A stretch of 64,000 nt of DNA from Hyaloperonospora brassicae (GCA_947650285.1 CANTFL010000375.1:124001-188000); one strand, 5' to 3'; counted from the first letter of the stretch, positions 1-11,883 are shown. Notes: generated by a model from the letters alone, not told the origin. A program made the numbers and translations.

Positions 1-875
1 GCCGGTGTCGACCAATGCGAATATGTGTGCGGACCAACCAAAAGGTCCGGAAGAGTGGACCACAAAAGCATCTGGTCAAAAGAGCTGGTAGTCATTTTTG
101 CAATTCGATAAACCGCTTTTACTTTACCGCTGCTAAAACTGCTTGTTTCGTTGAAAAACGGATTGTGCCAAATAGAAATGCAGCACACAGTAGATCCACC
201 GCGGGTCTCTCGTATCCGATTATAATGAAACCAGCGCTTTGCATTACAATACCCCAGACTTGTACTAAATATATAAAGACATTTTGGGACACTCATAAAT
301 AGTCTGTCGGACGTAGCACGATTTGACGTCACGCGTGTCACCAGGACGGCCTCGATAGCTAATCGGCGATTTATTCGCGCTAGCCGTGAGCGAACTCAAT
401 CGGTTTGAGCGATACGCTCGACAATCGTGTCGAACGCTGGCGAGGATAGAGTATTATCGCTGTCTGGGCCAAAATCAAATGTCCAATATATTACACATTT
501 TATCAAGTTTCTGTGCGGCCAAGCAAGTCGCTCAATTATCAATCAAATAAAGATAGGAGGGTGGGTACACTATCAATGGATTGAAAATCTACCACTTTGC
601 AGCGTAATTAGAGCGAAAGCTGGAATGAAACGGGGCACTAGACGCTTGTACGACACAGTTGAAGCTACTTACACCGACAACAGTATATTCGCGTGCCTTA
701 GAACCCACTGTACACGTACGTGCAGACACGTTGAATCGTATTAGCTACGAGATTTAGCAAAGAGAGAAACCTGAAACTGTATTGATCACTTTTTTAGGCC
801 TTCTTAGCATAGTTCCTCTGATCTTACTGTAACTTCATTTATCTACAAACACGAAAAGTGGCTTCTCACTTATCA
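1..875. other. Unassigned stretch, no gene recognised
   Basis: Open frames of about 95-105 codons occur here (15-302 and 427-744) but their translations show no motif, signal peptide or low-complexity pattern I recognise. Lengths of this order are expected by chance at this base composition. The segment ends where the terminal motif of the Tigger relic begins. Confidence 0.6.
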
Positions 876-897
876 CCCATTGCGCGCGTCCAGCGGC
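876..897 (+). repeat. Terminal-repeat-like motif at 5' side of Tigger relic
   Basis: The 22-base motif starts CCCATTGCGCGCGTC and is followed some bases later by GATTTGTTGGT. The same motif with two transitions starts the MITE at 44869, where it is followed by GCGATTGTTGGT, and in more decayed form it ends the MITE copy at 33170. I infer it is the terminal inverted repeat of the transposon whose transposase begins 250 bases downstream. I could not find the matching 3' copy after 2706, so the element's right end is undefined. Confidence 0.5.
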
Positions 898-1148
898 ATT
901 CAGTGGATTTGTTGGTACAGTCGTCTCTCCAAATGAGAACTCATAATAAGGGTAAAAATCCTGTATAAGGAACTCCGTGTCCCGCAACAAGCTGCATCGC
1001 TTGTTTTTTGTATGGTGACTCTATATAAGAGACTCAAGAAACAGGGTAACAAAATAGCAAACCAACCGCCTGTTCCCCCTCTCAATTGGACTTGCCGCGG
1101 TCTTGCATTCCTGCCATATTGCATATTTGCTTCCATTCCACGTCAGAC

Positions 1149-2706
1149 ATGTCGAAAAAGCAAACGATTATCACGATGGAGCAAAAGCGTCAGGTGCAGG
1201 TGCACATCCCACGCACACCAGGCATATAGTTGGCTCAGTTTTAAGACTGGATCAGAGAGAGGCTCGGCCTTTTGATATCCACAACGGCATCAGAACTGAT
1301 TTGACAGGCACCAGACAACGCGTTTCTTGCCACGGTCAGGAAGCGCAATCGGCAAGTTCTGTTTCTATCGCTTAAAGCTAACTTCCTCGCATACTATCGT
1401 CTCAATGACGGAAAAGCAATTCTCACAGACGAGCTACTCCTATAAGAAGGTCACTCAATACGAGCTGCTCAAGGGCTAAGCGAGAACCACCTGCGACTTT
1501 CGAAAGGATGGCTGCACATACTAAAGAATCGACACGGCATCAAGCAGCACGTGCTTCACGGCAAGTCAGACTCAATTGATCGCGCTCAACTGGCAGTGAA
1601 TCGAATGGAACTTAAAGAGCTGATTGGTCAATATTCATCACGGGGCGTATTCAACTTTGACGAAATAGGTCTCTTACATCGCCTACCTCCAAACAAGACA
1701 CTTGCAACGGTCAAGCGCAACGGAAAGAAGTCATAAAAGGATCGTATCACAGTCGCAATGTGCTGCAACATGACCGGCACCGAGAAGATGGATCTCGTTG
1801 TCATAGGCAAGTCGAAGCAACCTCGAGCATACCGCAAAACAAACACCAAGCAAATGAAGTTTGTGAACTTTAACAACCGAACTGCGTGGCAAAACAGGTC
1901 AACGTTTGCTAAGTGGCCCCGGCATTTCGATGTCAAGATGCGCGGGAGGCGAGTGCTTCTCCTGATGGATAACGCGTCGGGTCACTCTGTCGCCCCTGAA
2001 TGCTACAATGTCAAGCTGGCATTACTGCCGCCCAACATGACAGCACATTTGCAACCACTCGACGCAGGTAAGTATGGATGGTCTCTTGACCAAAAGTTTC
2101 TCACGTGTTTTTTCTTATAGGATTTATTCGGTCATTTATAGCGCGGTAAAAAGAGATTTGTTCAATGGCACCCGGATGCAATCCACACCAGAATCGACAG
2201 AAAGTTAGACATCCTGGAGGCTGTGTGCTTCGCTATATCGATGTGGGAGGAGGTTCCCGAGCAAGTAGTTCGTAATTGCTGGAGAAAGTGTGATATCGTG
2301 GAGGCGGTGACGATACCCGATCTTACCCAACGAAGCGACTACAACAAATGCATTGACCGATCTGTTGAGGACCAGCTGACCAAGCTAATGGAGGGTTTGA
2401 CTTGCGGCGTCGGTTTTGACAATATCGTCGGCGCGGATGACGATGAGACGATCGAGTGCGAATCAGACACGATAGAGTTTGAGGCGGTTAAGGACGACAG
2501 TGATGGTGGCAGTGCCGATGAGGTGACGATTAGGTCATCCGAGGATCAAGAATGCTGTCTCCGTCTGTCATTCTTTCTTTTATTACAGCACGACAGTGAC
2601 TAATTGACCAAGAAGCTGGAAAGTATCACCGAGTACGTTGGAAAGACGTTCTGGATAGGAAAGGCTCAGTGTACCATGGATGCATTTGTTATAAAGGTTC
2701 CATATT
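1149..2706 (+). pseudogene. pogo/Tigger-type transposase (CENP-B HTH + DDE), broken
   Basis: Cut-and-paste transposase relic of the pogo/Tigger branch of Tc1/mariner. It probably starts at ATG 1149 (MSKKQTIITMEQKR), giving a damaged N-terminal helix-turn-helix. The CENP-B/Tc5-type DNA-binding part is readable at about 1455-1580 (LSKGWLHILKNRHGIK then HGKSDSID). The catalytic core follows: FNFDEIGLLHRLPPNKTLA carries the first D, VLLLMDNASGH the second and LQPLDAG the third, a DDD triad as in pogo elements. MTGTEKMDLVVIGKSKQPRA lies between the first two. The C-terminal part (ISMWEEVPEQVVRNCW, acidic tail) runs from 2151. Breaks: stops in the HTH part, a TAA at 1734-1736, a one-base frame change near 2147-2151 and a TAA at about 2601. 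A 53-bp intron interrupts the QPLDAG codons. The family is clear; it cannot be active as it stands. Confidence 0.88.
2068..2120 (+). other. Spliceosomal intron in the Tigger transposase
   Basis: Donor GTAAGT at 2068 and acceptor TTTTTTCTTATAG ending at 2120. Removing these 53 bases joins the codons of LQPLDAG to GFIRSF, which is the continuation expected in Tigger transposases. The consensus donor and pyrimidine-rich acceptor show a eukaryotic host with short introns. A second possible acceptor (TTTCTTTTATTACAG) ends near 2587 but I found no convincing donor for it. Confidence 0.75.
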
Positions 2707-3735
2707 GACCGTCCACATAAAAAGGTTTTATACAAATAACGAGTCAGACACGTTTCACATTTTGGTCCGCTAAGTAAAGATTGAATGTAGATGTAATATT
2801 GGCTCATAATACCAATGATTGTATCAGCCCCACATAGCACCTTCGACGCTAGTAGTCCTTACATATCCACGTAGCAAGGTAAATATTGTAGACTATTACC
2901 AAGTTCTATATTCTCCCCAATAGCCCAATTTGGTGTCAGCAACACACAACAGGATCAACCCACCACAAGAAATAAGAAGCACCAGAGTATGTAACGACCT
3001 GTGCAAGATATGTAACTGTACACGAGTCACGAAGAATGACATGTGGTGCGCTACGTGTAGTGCGTCAGCAAGTCAGAAAAACGTCATTTACCGGAAGGAG
3101 CTGCCACTCCGCTGTCACACGATTCTATGCATATCACCTGCCAGTCTTGTGTTGCATGAACCATATGGGATTATGCTGCGTTATTGATTATATAGAAGCC
3201 CGCAGTCTTAAGCATGCCGAATTGCTGCTGCACAATATATTGATGTCGTTTGTAATGTGTATACGGTGGAGGGCCTATATTATATGATCATTAGGCGAAA
3301 GACATAGCGGCAGGACTTACGTTCATGTGACGATCCTAGAAAAGGAGTGAAGCCGACATCTGCATCCAATTTTGTAGCCAGAAGCTGCTACATCCCTTTC
3401 ACTTATGGTCTTTTCAGAGACAATCCGCAAATTGTAATAGGTATTATGTTTGCGTTATCCGGGTGATGGATGATGCCTCTTCTATCGATACAGACCAAGC
3501 ATAGAGACTGTTGTATGTCATCTTGTGAAATATCAGAAGATCTTAGCCGTTTTCAATCTAGAGATCTGATGTATCTGTAAATTATTAGCGGAAAACACGG
3601 ATGTCATGTAATACTGACATGATTTTGAATTGCGGAGGAGCGTTCAAATCGGCTGACACTATTTGTGTTTAAACGAGAATTAATTATGTTGTTTATAAAC
3701 TGCGCTCTTCTGGTACACACCCAAAACCATTGAGG
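2707..3735. other. Unassigned flank of the Tigger relic
   Basis: Presumably contains the 3' end of the Tigger element, but no inverted copy of the 876-897 motif is visible. Small overlapping open frames at 2930-3287 have no recognisable features. Confidence 0.5.
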
Positions 3736-3850
3736 CCTCCTACTGTCTGCAGGGCACCTGAAGGTGTACTAACAGCAGCGGACTGGAAGACGCAAGCTTA
3801 TTACCAGCATAATGCGAATGTAATAACACAACCTGAAGTCAAGTAGACAG
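3736..3850 (+). repeat. Dispersed repeat, copy 1 (partner at 16018)
   Basis: Shares with 16018-16120, in the same orientation, the ordered blocks TCCTACTGTC, GAAGACRCAAGCTTAT, CCAGCAYRATGC and ACACAACCT. Most differences are transitions plus one gap of about 12 bases. No coding potential seen. It could be part of an LTR or a decayed MITE; two copies alone do not decide this. Confidence 0.6.
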
Positions 3851-5467
3851 TTTCAACTTTAACATTTGGCTCATCTTCAAGTCAAGCAGGCAGAGATAGT
3901 CAAAACAGTACTTGCCTGTACTCGCTTATTGGTGATAAATTATCAACATCTGGAGATAAATACGCGGTATTTGATGATTCTTTTCTCGCTGAAATTGTAG
4001 TCAAGCTCACGGTGCCGTTATCGTGAATCGTAAATTTGCAAAGTTTCTAGTCTCGAACTGAACTGCATTTTACCGCGAAATTCTGTTGCAAGTGGATTCA
4101 AACATGATTAGCAACGTATAATAGTGTTTCAGTTTGTCGTTCTCGTGTGTTTTATTAAGTAGTAGTCATATATGCCGAAGCGGTATCAGATGTCTTTCGT
4201 TTTCTGCCTGGAGCTGTCGCGATACATACCCTTCGCCAAAGATCGTAGGTGCAGGCTTATTTACAAGTGTAGTGTGATGCCTATCACGTACTGCGAAGTC
4301 ATCATAATATATCTATGAACGCCTCTTCTTGTCTGGATAGCTCTGTATCATGAGATTAGCTAGAGCTGGAGTAGCTCGCAGAAAATCCTTAATGAATGCG
4401 TCAGTTTGAGAATATTGTGCCAAAACCGCGTAATTTGTATTTCGCAACTCGGTACCCTTTCAGCTTGTAGGTTAGCCCGGTACAGTCGTTAAGCTTTTGT
4501 TGGGACGACCATCCACCATTCTCTTCAGCTTAGGTTTGGACATCCCTCGATGATTGTCTTGCTACATTCGGTGCGTGCTAACAGTTCGTAATCGATCGTA
4601 CAGCGCGACGGGCGTATCATTACTCGAAATCTACATGCCATACATACCCGGCTTATTACCTTACACAAACATTGTCCCCCCAGCGGATTATTATACTTTT
4701 TCGGAGTTGTTATACTTCGATAGACTAGACATGCCGAGAGATCGGATGTTGTACCAGTTTTTGGATGTCACTATCGAGGAGAAAGTTTCATCCGTTGTTT
4801 CATTACCTTGCTTGATCTCAGATCGCACCGCCGGTCGATGGATAGAAAGGCCGGTTCCTATCACGGAACCGGGGTTGTCAACATCTCGCTTAAATGAAAA
4901 GGTATATAACCCTTTTCTTGGTCAATGAGTACCAACAGAGTATTTTCCGGAACGTTAGTAGAGATATAGCCAGGTTGCATCGAAATATTCAAGCTTAGTC
5001 TAGTCCCATGAGCATTGCTGAGACCTCTAACCATGATTCGTCTCGTAATTACTGGGAAGCACGTAATGCTTATCGAGACCACAAGGGTCGATAGTTTTTA
5101 TACCTGAATTGCGTAAATATGCACGATGGCTTCTAGATTACGTGAATTCCTTTCGCCACGCGCTTGGGTTCATCCATATCTGATCTGTAAATAGTAGCTT
5201 TTACGTTGCATTATTGACGATTGGTGACGGATGACACAAATTTAAGTGCTTATAGTCGGCAATGTCCGCATACAATTTTTCGGGCATTTCACGTAATTTT
5301 GGAACGTCAACAGGATCCCATTATATCAGCAATATGAAAATAATATCACTGGTTACCTTTTAAAGAGATAAATGATGCGCTAGGTGTTGTCAGCGGCAGG
5401 TTGATTGGTGTTCATGCATTGACGGGGTAAACTAGACATTCGATCGGATAAGAAAGAAAAGCTTCAA
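3851..5467. other. Unassigned AT-rich stretch with one strong hairpin
   Basis: The 124-codon open frame at 4554-4928 has no recognisable domain, and a length like this is expected by chance in 64 kb. Its 3' part contains a perfect hairpin at 4851-4872: 8-bp stem CCGGTTCC / GGAACCGG with a 6-base loop. The function of the hairpin is unknown. Confidence 0.5.
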
Positions 5468-5700
5468 TGTACGTGGTTTTCGATGTTAGTGTGCCCGAAA
5501 AGGTAGATGCATAACTGTAAGTTGTATTAAACGATATTATCCTGCCACGCCCGTACTCGTAATTCTTCTACGACTCTCTAGCCCACGTAGACATCAGTCA
5601 CCTCGGTCATGAGCAGTCGTTGCACTTCAACAGTCGTTAATCTGCATCCGTCGCTTTGTCCTAAGAGCCGCGCCGGTTCAAGGGCCGCTTCGTTTCAACA
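5468..5700 (-). repeat. Copia-1 3' LTR (left copy)
   Basis: On the plus strand it starts TGTACGTGG and ends GTTTCAACA, giving the usual TG...CA termini. It is homologous over its length to 11897-12119. The adjacent purine tract, read on the minus strand, is GGGAAAGAG directly before TGTTGAAACG, which sets the boundary at 5700. Confidence 0.85.
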
Positions 5701-5704
5701 CTCT

Positions 5705-7470
5705 TTCCCGGGATGTCCTCATCAGAGGCACTAACTCGCGCAGCTCGCGTAACCTCGGAGTAGCGAATGTCTTGGTGAGCACGTCAGTCCTCATCAACTT
5801 AGATTAGTAGGCGTAATTGACTCTTGATCACGGCCTTCTTCCTGTGATACTTAATGAAGATGTGTCGCACCACAATGTGCTTCGATCTTCTCGAGATATC
5901 CATACGGTAATCTGCTTATTCGCCGCCTATATATTATGAACTGTAGTATCATTAGGGATTCCAACTTGATTCCAAATTTATCGAGTAATTATCGAATTCC
6001 ATATAGCTCGCTTGTCGCCATCAAACCTACAACACATTTCGCTTCCATTGTAGATAAAAATCACGCTTTCTGTTTCTTGCAAATACACCCCACTATCATC
6101 CCGATTCAACACAGAACTTCACCGTTCACTGACCTACGATCCTAGTGGTCCGCTGCATAATTGGCTTCGATGTAGCCTACCAACGGCACCCGTTCATACT
6201 TGGCCTAGTCGTCGTTATTGTAGATCCGAAATGATAAATTCTTTGTCCCTTTCAAATACTTGACGATCCACTCAGCCCATAGCCAATTTCAATCGCGTGG
6301 CAAATGCGCTCGTCGGTTTGCCCATAATCACGGCAAACACGATGTCAGGTCTCAAACAGCGCGCAAGACACAGCCGGATTCCGATTAACGATTGAGATGT
6401 GGATATGCTCGGTTGCTCTGTTGCGTCAGCTTTCTTTTTGTATAGAGGATCGCTTCCGCCTTTACTGGATCAATCATCCTTTACACCGGTTTGTAATGGG
6501 TTTGACGGCTCAAGTTCATCTGCGAGTAGCTTTCGAAACAATGTCTAGCTTAAGTGTGTACTATTCTTGTTATCGTACGTCACTTCTATACCTAGAAACT
6601 TCGTCACCGCTACATGGTAGTTCAACTCGAGCTGGTTCATGTCAACGAAGATTCGATCATCCATGGTCTCCTTCGTATCCGTCAACAAAGATCATTCACA
6701 TAAAGGCGACTATCGTGGTCGCTAAATGCTTTCTCTTGTAGTGCAGGCAGCTGTTGGTGCAATACGTTGCAAAGGACATGCTCGAGAGTCTTGCGCAGGA
6801 GCTCGGCCCACAGTCTCCCAGCTTTCTTTTACTCAGTTCAGGCTCTACTTTGATCTCTATTCTATCTTGCCTCTCTCGCCTTTGTCAGACACTTTAAAAA
6901 TTGTTCCCTCCTATTACCATACCTTGGGGAAGGTGCTAAAGATTTTCAAATCTTCTTCTTTCTCGGCCTTCACGTATGCGTTGGGAATGTCGCCATGTCG
7001 CTCGGAGACTCGCCACACTCTTGCGAGCGCCAGAAATTTCTTCGCCGTCGTTATTTCTATCACTGCCCTTAACTTAATTGTACAATCAACGCCATGGAAT
7101 CGCTTGTTACCACACGCGACCAGTCTGGCCTTGTACCACTCCAGCGTCCTGTCAGCGTGAACCTTAGGTTATAGACTCATTTGGAGTGTAACATTTGGTC
7201 CTAATGGCTTCAGAACGACCTAACAGGTGTCATTTGCCTCAAGTGACTCGATATCGGCAGTCATTGTATTTTGCCAGTCACCTAAGCGTGTCGACTGCAT
7301 CGCTTCACAGTAGTAATTGACATCCGTCAACACGGCTAGCATGGCAACGGGGGCATGCCTTGAGCCCAAGTGCCTCGTTATCATCCAGCTAACCGGTGTT
7401 TTATTCCGATCTATATGCTTAAATCTCTCAGTGTTACTGTCCACACAAGACATTCTGCCTCCTGGTCTCT
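5705..7470 (-). pseudogene. Copia-1 reverse transcriptase and RNase H
   Basis: Minus-strand translation in shifting frames gives Copia landmarks. EAMQSTRLGDWQNTMTADIE near 7320 is the start of the RVT_2 domain. WYKARLVACGNKRFHGVD and HGDIPNAYVKAEKE follow at about 7140-6970. Then come IGYIEANYAADH-type and FLSTMEAKCVVGLMAT-type RNase H segments at about 6200-6000, and RRSKHIVVRHIFIKYH at about 5900, ending near 5705 at the purine tract. Stops and frameshifts are frequent. The long plus-strand open frames in this interval are the antisense of these domains. Confidence 0.85.
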
Positions 7471-7559
7471 TGCGGGAATCGTACGCTTCTTCTTTCCCTT
7501 ACCACCGCGCTACAAAATTATTAACTCAGCGTTGGTGCATCTAGTCGACAATGTGGCAT

Positions 7560-8520
7560 TCAATTGATCCTTTTGCTTGCCGATTTTATCACGGTCCATG
7601 TCCGATTGCTCGAGTGTCAGGCCCTAACGTCGGAGCTGTTCCTTAAAGATGACGTATTCATCTCCATCCAGCGTCTCGAAATCATTACGTGCTATGCCGT
7701 AATTACCACTCGGTCGCGCGGGATATAAATCTTGTAACCCTTCGTCTCGTCGTGCTTTCTACTTATTAGGCTGATTTGCGCCCTAGGTTTCCAAGCTCTC
7801 TTCCCAGGGTTTCGAGCGACAGTGCAAGGGCTTCCAAGTACAACGGTGTCTGATATACTGGAAAGTTTTCCGGTCAACACTTCCAGTCGTGACATACATA
7901 TCGAATGCGCACTTATTGTAGTGCGATGTAAATCATAAAATGCATATTGGACAGAATCTTCCCAGATACGTAGAGACAGGCTACTCGCAAAAAAGTACGC
8001 ATCTTGCCATGATAAGCCCTATGTGATGCATTTCTCTACCTTCCCATTCAAAGCCTGATTGTTTACTTTACTTACTTGACGCATGATCCTGTATACTTTA
8101 AAACAAGCCCTCATATTCATTAATACAGCTCCCGTCAATGCGTAACACGTACACCTTGCAGTATAACATCCTCTCGAAGTGAACCATAGAAGTATTCGAA
8201 CATCTTTGCAGCCTGGTTTTTGGTCTTGGTCACGAACACTCATCAATAGTAACACACGTGACCGATGAACTTAAATATATAGCAGGTCTTATTTCTGTCC
8301 GTATGCGTCATCTGTTCGTTGAGATTGCTGCAGATAACGCCTCCAAAGTGGTCGATGGGTAAGTTTCTCGTAGTGTATTGTTTAGACTGATCGTTCTGCG
8401 ATTCCTCCCCTTGTCCGCATGCAAGGCAATGTCGCCGGCTGTGGTTGTCAGCTCGATCTTTGATGAAGATTCTTCGGTCATATTCTCGACGGTATCGAAG
8501 GCGAGGGGCCCATTCGTTCT
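7560..8520 (-). pseudogene. Copia-1 integrase
   Basis: The C-terminal part is the clearest. At 7692-7895 the minus strand reads GSPCTVARNPGKRAWKPRA and KGYKIYIPRDRVV, matching the region after the integrase core where Copia polyproteins read G..YV...KLA.RA...GY...GY. The catalytic core at about 7900-8350 is heavily scrambled and I cannot place the D,D,E residues. A Cys-rich segment near 8430 (HSRRHCLACG) may be the pre-integrase zinc binding region. Confidence 0.7.
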
Positions 8521-8699
8521 TTTGCGAATCTATAAGTAAGCACTTAATTTTGCCAACACTATAGTTTCTTGGTAGTTTGCGCGCACGGCTTCATACACCA
8601 CATCACATCTAGCTGTCAATTTAAAAGCTGCCTCCACATGTATTATCAGTGTATAAGTGCATTATTTTCCTTTACGATGTCCAATACTTGATTTCGCCG

Positions 8700-9268
8700 C
8701 TAGATGCACCATTTTTCGTCAATGTATGAAAACACCACTTTTTTCAATTATAAAGTAAAGGAGTAAGTTGTGCGCGATACTTTCCGCATAGTACACTTGT
8801 ATGACAGTGAATTTCCGCTGCTCGCCATGTACACGCATTAGCCTAATGAATCTCCCAATCTTGCTGAAACTATTCGTCCGGCCGATGACGACGTCGCACA
8901 AGTCGTCACATTATTTGCATTTACTAAGATCTTCGAATCCATTCCCAGATGTCGGCTTGCACCAATATCTAGGACCCATGTGTGCCTCGAGCTTTCGTCG
9001 TCGTTTGATACTTTCTACACAATCACCGAAAATGAAGTATCGACCCTTTTCTTCCAGTATCTCTTGTTGTGACCTGCCTCTTTGCATTAGTAGCAACGTT
9101 TCTGACTCTTAGGATTCGCCGAGTTTGCGATCTTCCTGTAGTCATCACTACCCAGCCCTCGACCAGAAGTGTAACCTCTCGCCCCATTAGCCACGCTCGA
9201 CAATTGTTCGAATGTGCTTGCATAATATTCAATCTTAAGACAAGTGCATCATTGCGCATCATGGTCAA
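8700..9268 (-). pseudogene. Copia-1 gag C-terminus, zinc knuckle and aspartic protease
   Basis: Minus strand from 9250 downward: EYYASTFEQLSSVANGARG, a damaged CCHC knuckle (CY-stop-CKEAGHNKRYW), then TWVLDIGASRHLG, the Copia protease active-site region with DIGAS in place of DTGA/DSGA. The protease tail is DVVIGRTNSFSKIGRF and VYYAESIAHNLL at 8901-8719. Order and spacing are typical of Copia gag-pol. The upstream gag part is cut away by the Gypsy fragment. Confidence 0.8.
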
Positions 9269-11350
9269 GCTTCATCGGACTCACGATGCAATCGAAGCCC
9301 TGCTTGACAGTGGAGCATCGAAGAGTATCGTCAATAGTGCGACACTTGGTAGTATTGTAAAGCTGGGTCGATAGTATGTTACGTTACCACAAACTGTATT
9401 CGACACTATGCGTGGCGCAGTACCAAGCAACGGAACGGTGGTGACACAGTTCTATTTCCCTCAACTAAAGCCAGACACAATCATCACACACCAATTCGAA
9501 GTGACAAGTCTAGCAGCGATAACATGGTCATTGGAAGAGATGTCATGAACGCACTAGGACTGGTGTTAAATTTTAAAGACAGGTTGGTGCAATGGGACGG
9601 CTGATTGCTTCGGCTTAATACCGGGCAAGAAGAGAAGCCGAGAAGGTATAAATCGGACAGCGAATGCCTACAGTATCAAGACGAAATGAAGGAAGAACCT
9701 ATGACGGCATTCCAGCCAAGGGCGCTCCTGCCGAACAATCTTGGCACCAAAGTGAAAACTAAGTGCTTGTCATTACTAGTCGAGTACAAAGCGCTTTACG
9801 ACGGACACCTCGGACGAATGCGCTTTACGTCGGACATCTCGGACGAATGCGCTTTCCCGTCTATTAAGTGCTTATTCAACCGAATTAAAAGCCAGTTCAT
9901 GCAAAGTCCTACCCTATCGCGCGCAGTCAGGATATCGAAGCTAAATAGACAATTCAGCGGCTTATCATTACTGACGTGCTAGAGCAAATTTCTGACGCGG
10001 AGATGGCATCACTCGCGTTTTCCGTCTTAAGCCAGATGGATCACTGCGTCTTTTAAACGACTATCGTGGGATAAACAAGTATCTACAAAGGAGTCCATAC
10101 TACGTACCAATAATAAGATAAATCCTTATGCGCTTGTCCAACGCAAGGTGTCTATAAACATTCCACGCAAATTATGGATACTATGCCCGACGACTAGCTT
10201 GAAAAAGCTGCCCACTGGCAGCTTTTTGTTTGCCATTCGGCAAATACCAGTACAAGCGACTACCGATGGGTATATCGACAGCCCCTGATGTATACCAAGC
10301 GTGCATGGATCGTATTTTTGGTGACCTGCCGTTCATCGTGGTCTACCTGGACGACGTTCTAGTGTTTTCCAGTACAGACGAAGATCATCTCGCTCATTTG
10401 CGCATCCTCTTCGACCGCCTGCAGAACTATGGCGTTTCATTAAATGGAAAAAGTGCCATATTTGGTGCAAGGAGGTTGATTACCTTGAGTTCACGCTATC
10501 GGCCGATGGACTGAAGCCTCAAGAGAAGAAAGCTCAGGCCATTCAAAAGATCGCAGTGCCACGCAACCGAAAAGAGCTTTGACGTTTCTTAGGCATGTTC
10601 AACTACTACCGAGACATGATTCCGAACAAGATCTCCGTGTGCAAGCCACTATATCGCTCCACAAGCGCCAATGTACCGTTCACATGGCTACACAGAGATA
10701 AGAATTCCTTTAAAGCCATCAAGCGGGCATTTGCAGAGGCCGTTCTGTTAGAGTTTGCTAACTTCAAGGAGCCTTTCCATGTCTACGCGGATGCTAGCGG
10801 AACCCAGATAGGTGGATCGATCATGCAAGGCAACAAAATTTTGGCATGTTACTCGCGAATCTCACCAAGCACCAGATCAATTATACCACCATGGAACTGG
10901 AGCTCCTTTCGATAGTTGGGCTGTTACGCAAATACCGAACGATGCTCCTCGGATTTCCAGTCGTGGTCCATACGGATTTACGAAAATTTGATCTACCCCA
11001 ATGAACCAAGTCTTCGAGTGAAGCGCTGGAAATTACTCCTTTCTGAGTATCGCCTGACCATGAACTATATTAAGGGGGAGAAGAACATTGGAGCAGATGC
11101 CTTCTCACGCATGCGATTTGCGAATAGCCAAGGTCCATCGATTACTGACATTATCATAATCGCATGCTTGCTTCAAACATATCTCACGACGCCTATCCAG
11201 GAGAGTACATATTGCACGTCTCGTATCTCGCATCTCTCCTTCGCAGACATGCTGCAGCACAAACCGATCGGGGCAGTTTGATGCTCCCGCTATCAAATCA
11301 GATACTAAAAATGGTCAACCGAGGTCTTGCTGGTTGCCGTACTAGCTTGC
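9262..11350 (+). pseudogene. Ty3/Gypsy protease-RT-RNase H fragment nested in Copia-1
   Basis: Plus-strand polyprotein relic. The aspartic protease starts DAIEALLDSGASKSIVNSA at 9280 and continues to NMVIGRDVMNALGLVLNFKD near 9520-9590. The reverse transcriptase has KPDGSLRLLNDYRGINKYL at about 10030, FGKYQYKRLPMGISTAPDVY at 10236 and an intact YLDD box (VVYLDDVLVFSS) at about 10340. The tether and RNase H show FNYYRDMIPN at 10597, FHVYADASGTQIGGSIMQG at about 10775 and NYIKGEKNIGADAFSRM at about 11065. No integrase, LTR or gag is visible, so this is a truncated piece facing opposite to the host Copia element. Several stops and frame changes. Confidence 0.88.
9791..9848 (+). repeat. 29-bp tandem duplication inside the Gypsy relic
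   Basis: Two adjacent 29-base units, each starting GCGCTTTACG and ending CTCGGACGAAT, differ at two positions, and a third partial unit (GCGCTTTCCCG) follows. The unit is not a multiple of three, so it shifts frame between protease and RT. A local duplication after the element died is the simplest reading. Confidence 0.85.
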
Positions 11351-11379
11351 ATTAGTCGCGTTACTTGGTCGACGACAAA

Positions 11380-11883
11380 TAAACTCTTAGTTGGTAAATA
11401 TGTGTCCTTAACACCTGGAATCTTGTATCTGTAGTTCTGCGTTGGGCAAATATCTTGATCAGCAGCCGGAACCTGTATTAGTGAAAGAAATCTGTTTTGG
11501 GCTCGGCTATGTAGTGTTGGCGCAGTGAATGGTGATGCATGATTTGCCGGTGCAATTTACATCGCTTCTCCAACTGACTACGCTTGGGTCTACCCCCTCA
11601 CCGTCAGGAACTGTCAAATGCGCTTCTTCCACTGGGCATGTACGCGTTGGACTCAGCATAAGGCTACCTGGTACGATTATTTGGTTTCCGCGCCAGATCG
11701 CGACTTAAAAGTCTAATTAGTCTTTCTAATATGTCCGACCAGTCGCTCTCAACTTCAAAGGCTCCACGCTAGATCTTTAGATGAGATACAACATCTTTGC
11801 TCGCTCTTGCTCGGACCTGAGCTCTAGTCTAATCGATGTCAATGCTAACGGCGGTGGCAGCATGGGTGTCTTGTAAAGATGCT
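11380..11883 (-). pseudogene. Probable Copia-1 gag relic
   Basis: Placed only by position: it lies between the Copia-1 primer-site candidate and the nested Gypsy fragment, where gag must be. The minus-strand translation has short readable blocks such as ELRSEQERAKMLYLI but none I can match to Gag. It could instead be Gypsy-derived flank. Confidence 0.35.

Noticed and set aside
4554..4928. 124-codon plus-strand frame
   Set aside because: No domain recognised; frames of this length are expected by chance in 64 kb of this composition.
6397..7160. Plus-strand open frames of 114 and 144 codons
   Set aside because: They are the antisense of the Copia-1 reverse transcriptase, whose landmarks read on the minus strand.
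9069..9374. 101-codon plus-strand frame
   Set aside because: Chimera: its first two thirds are antisense to the Copia-1 zinc knuckle and only its end is the Gypsy protease.
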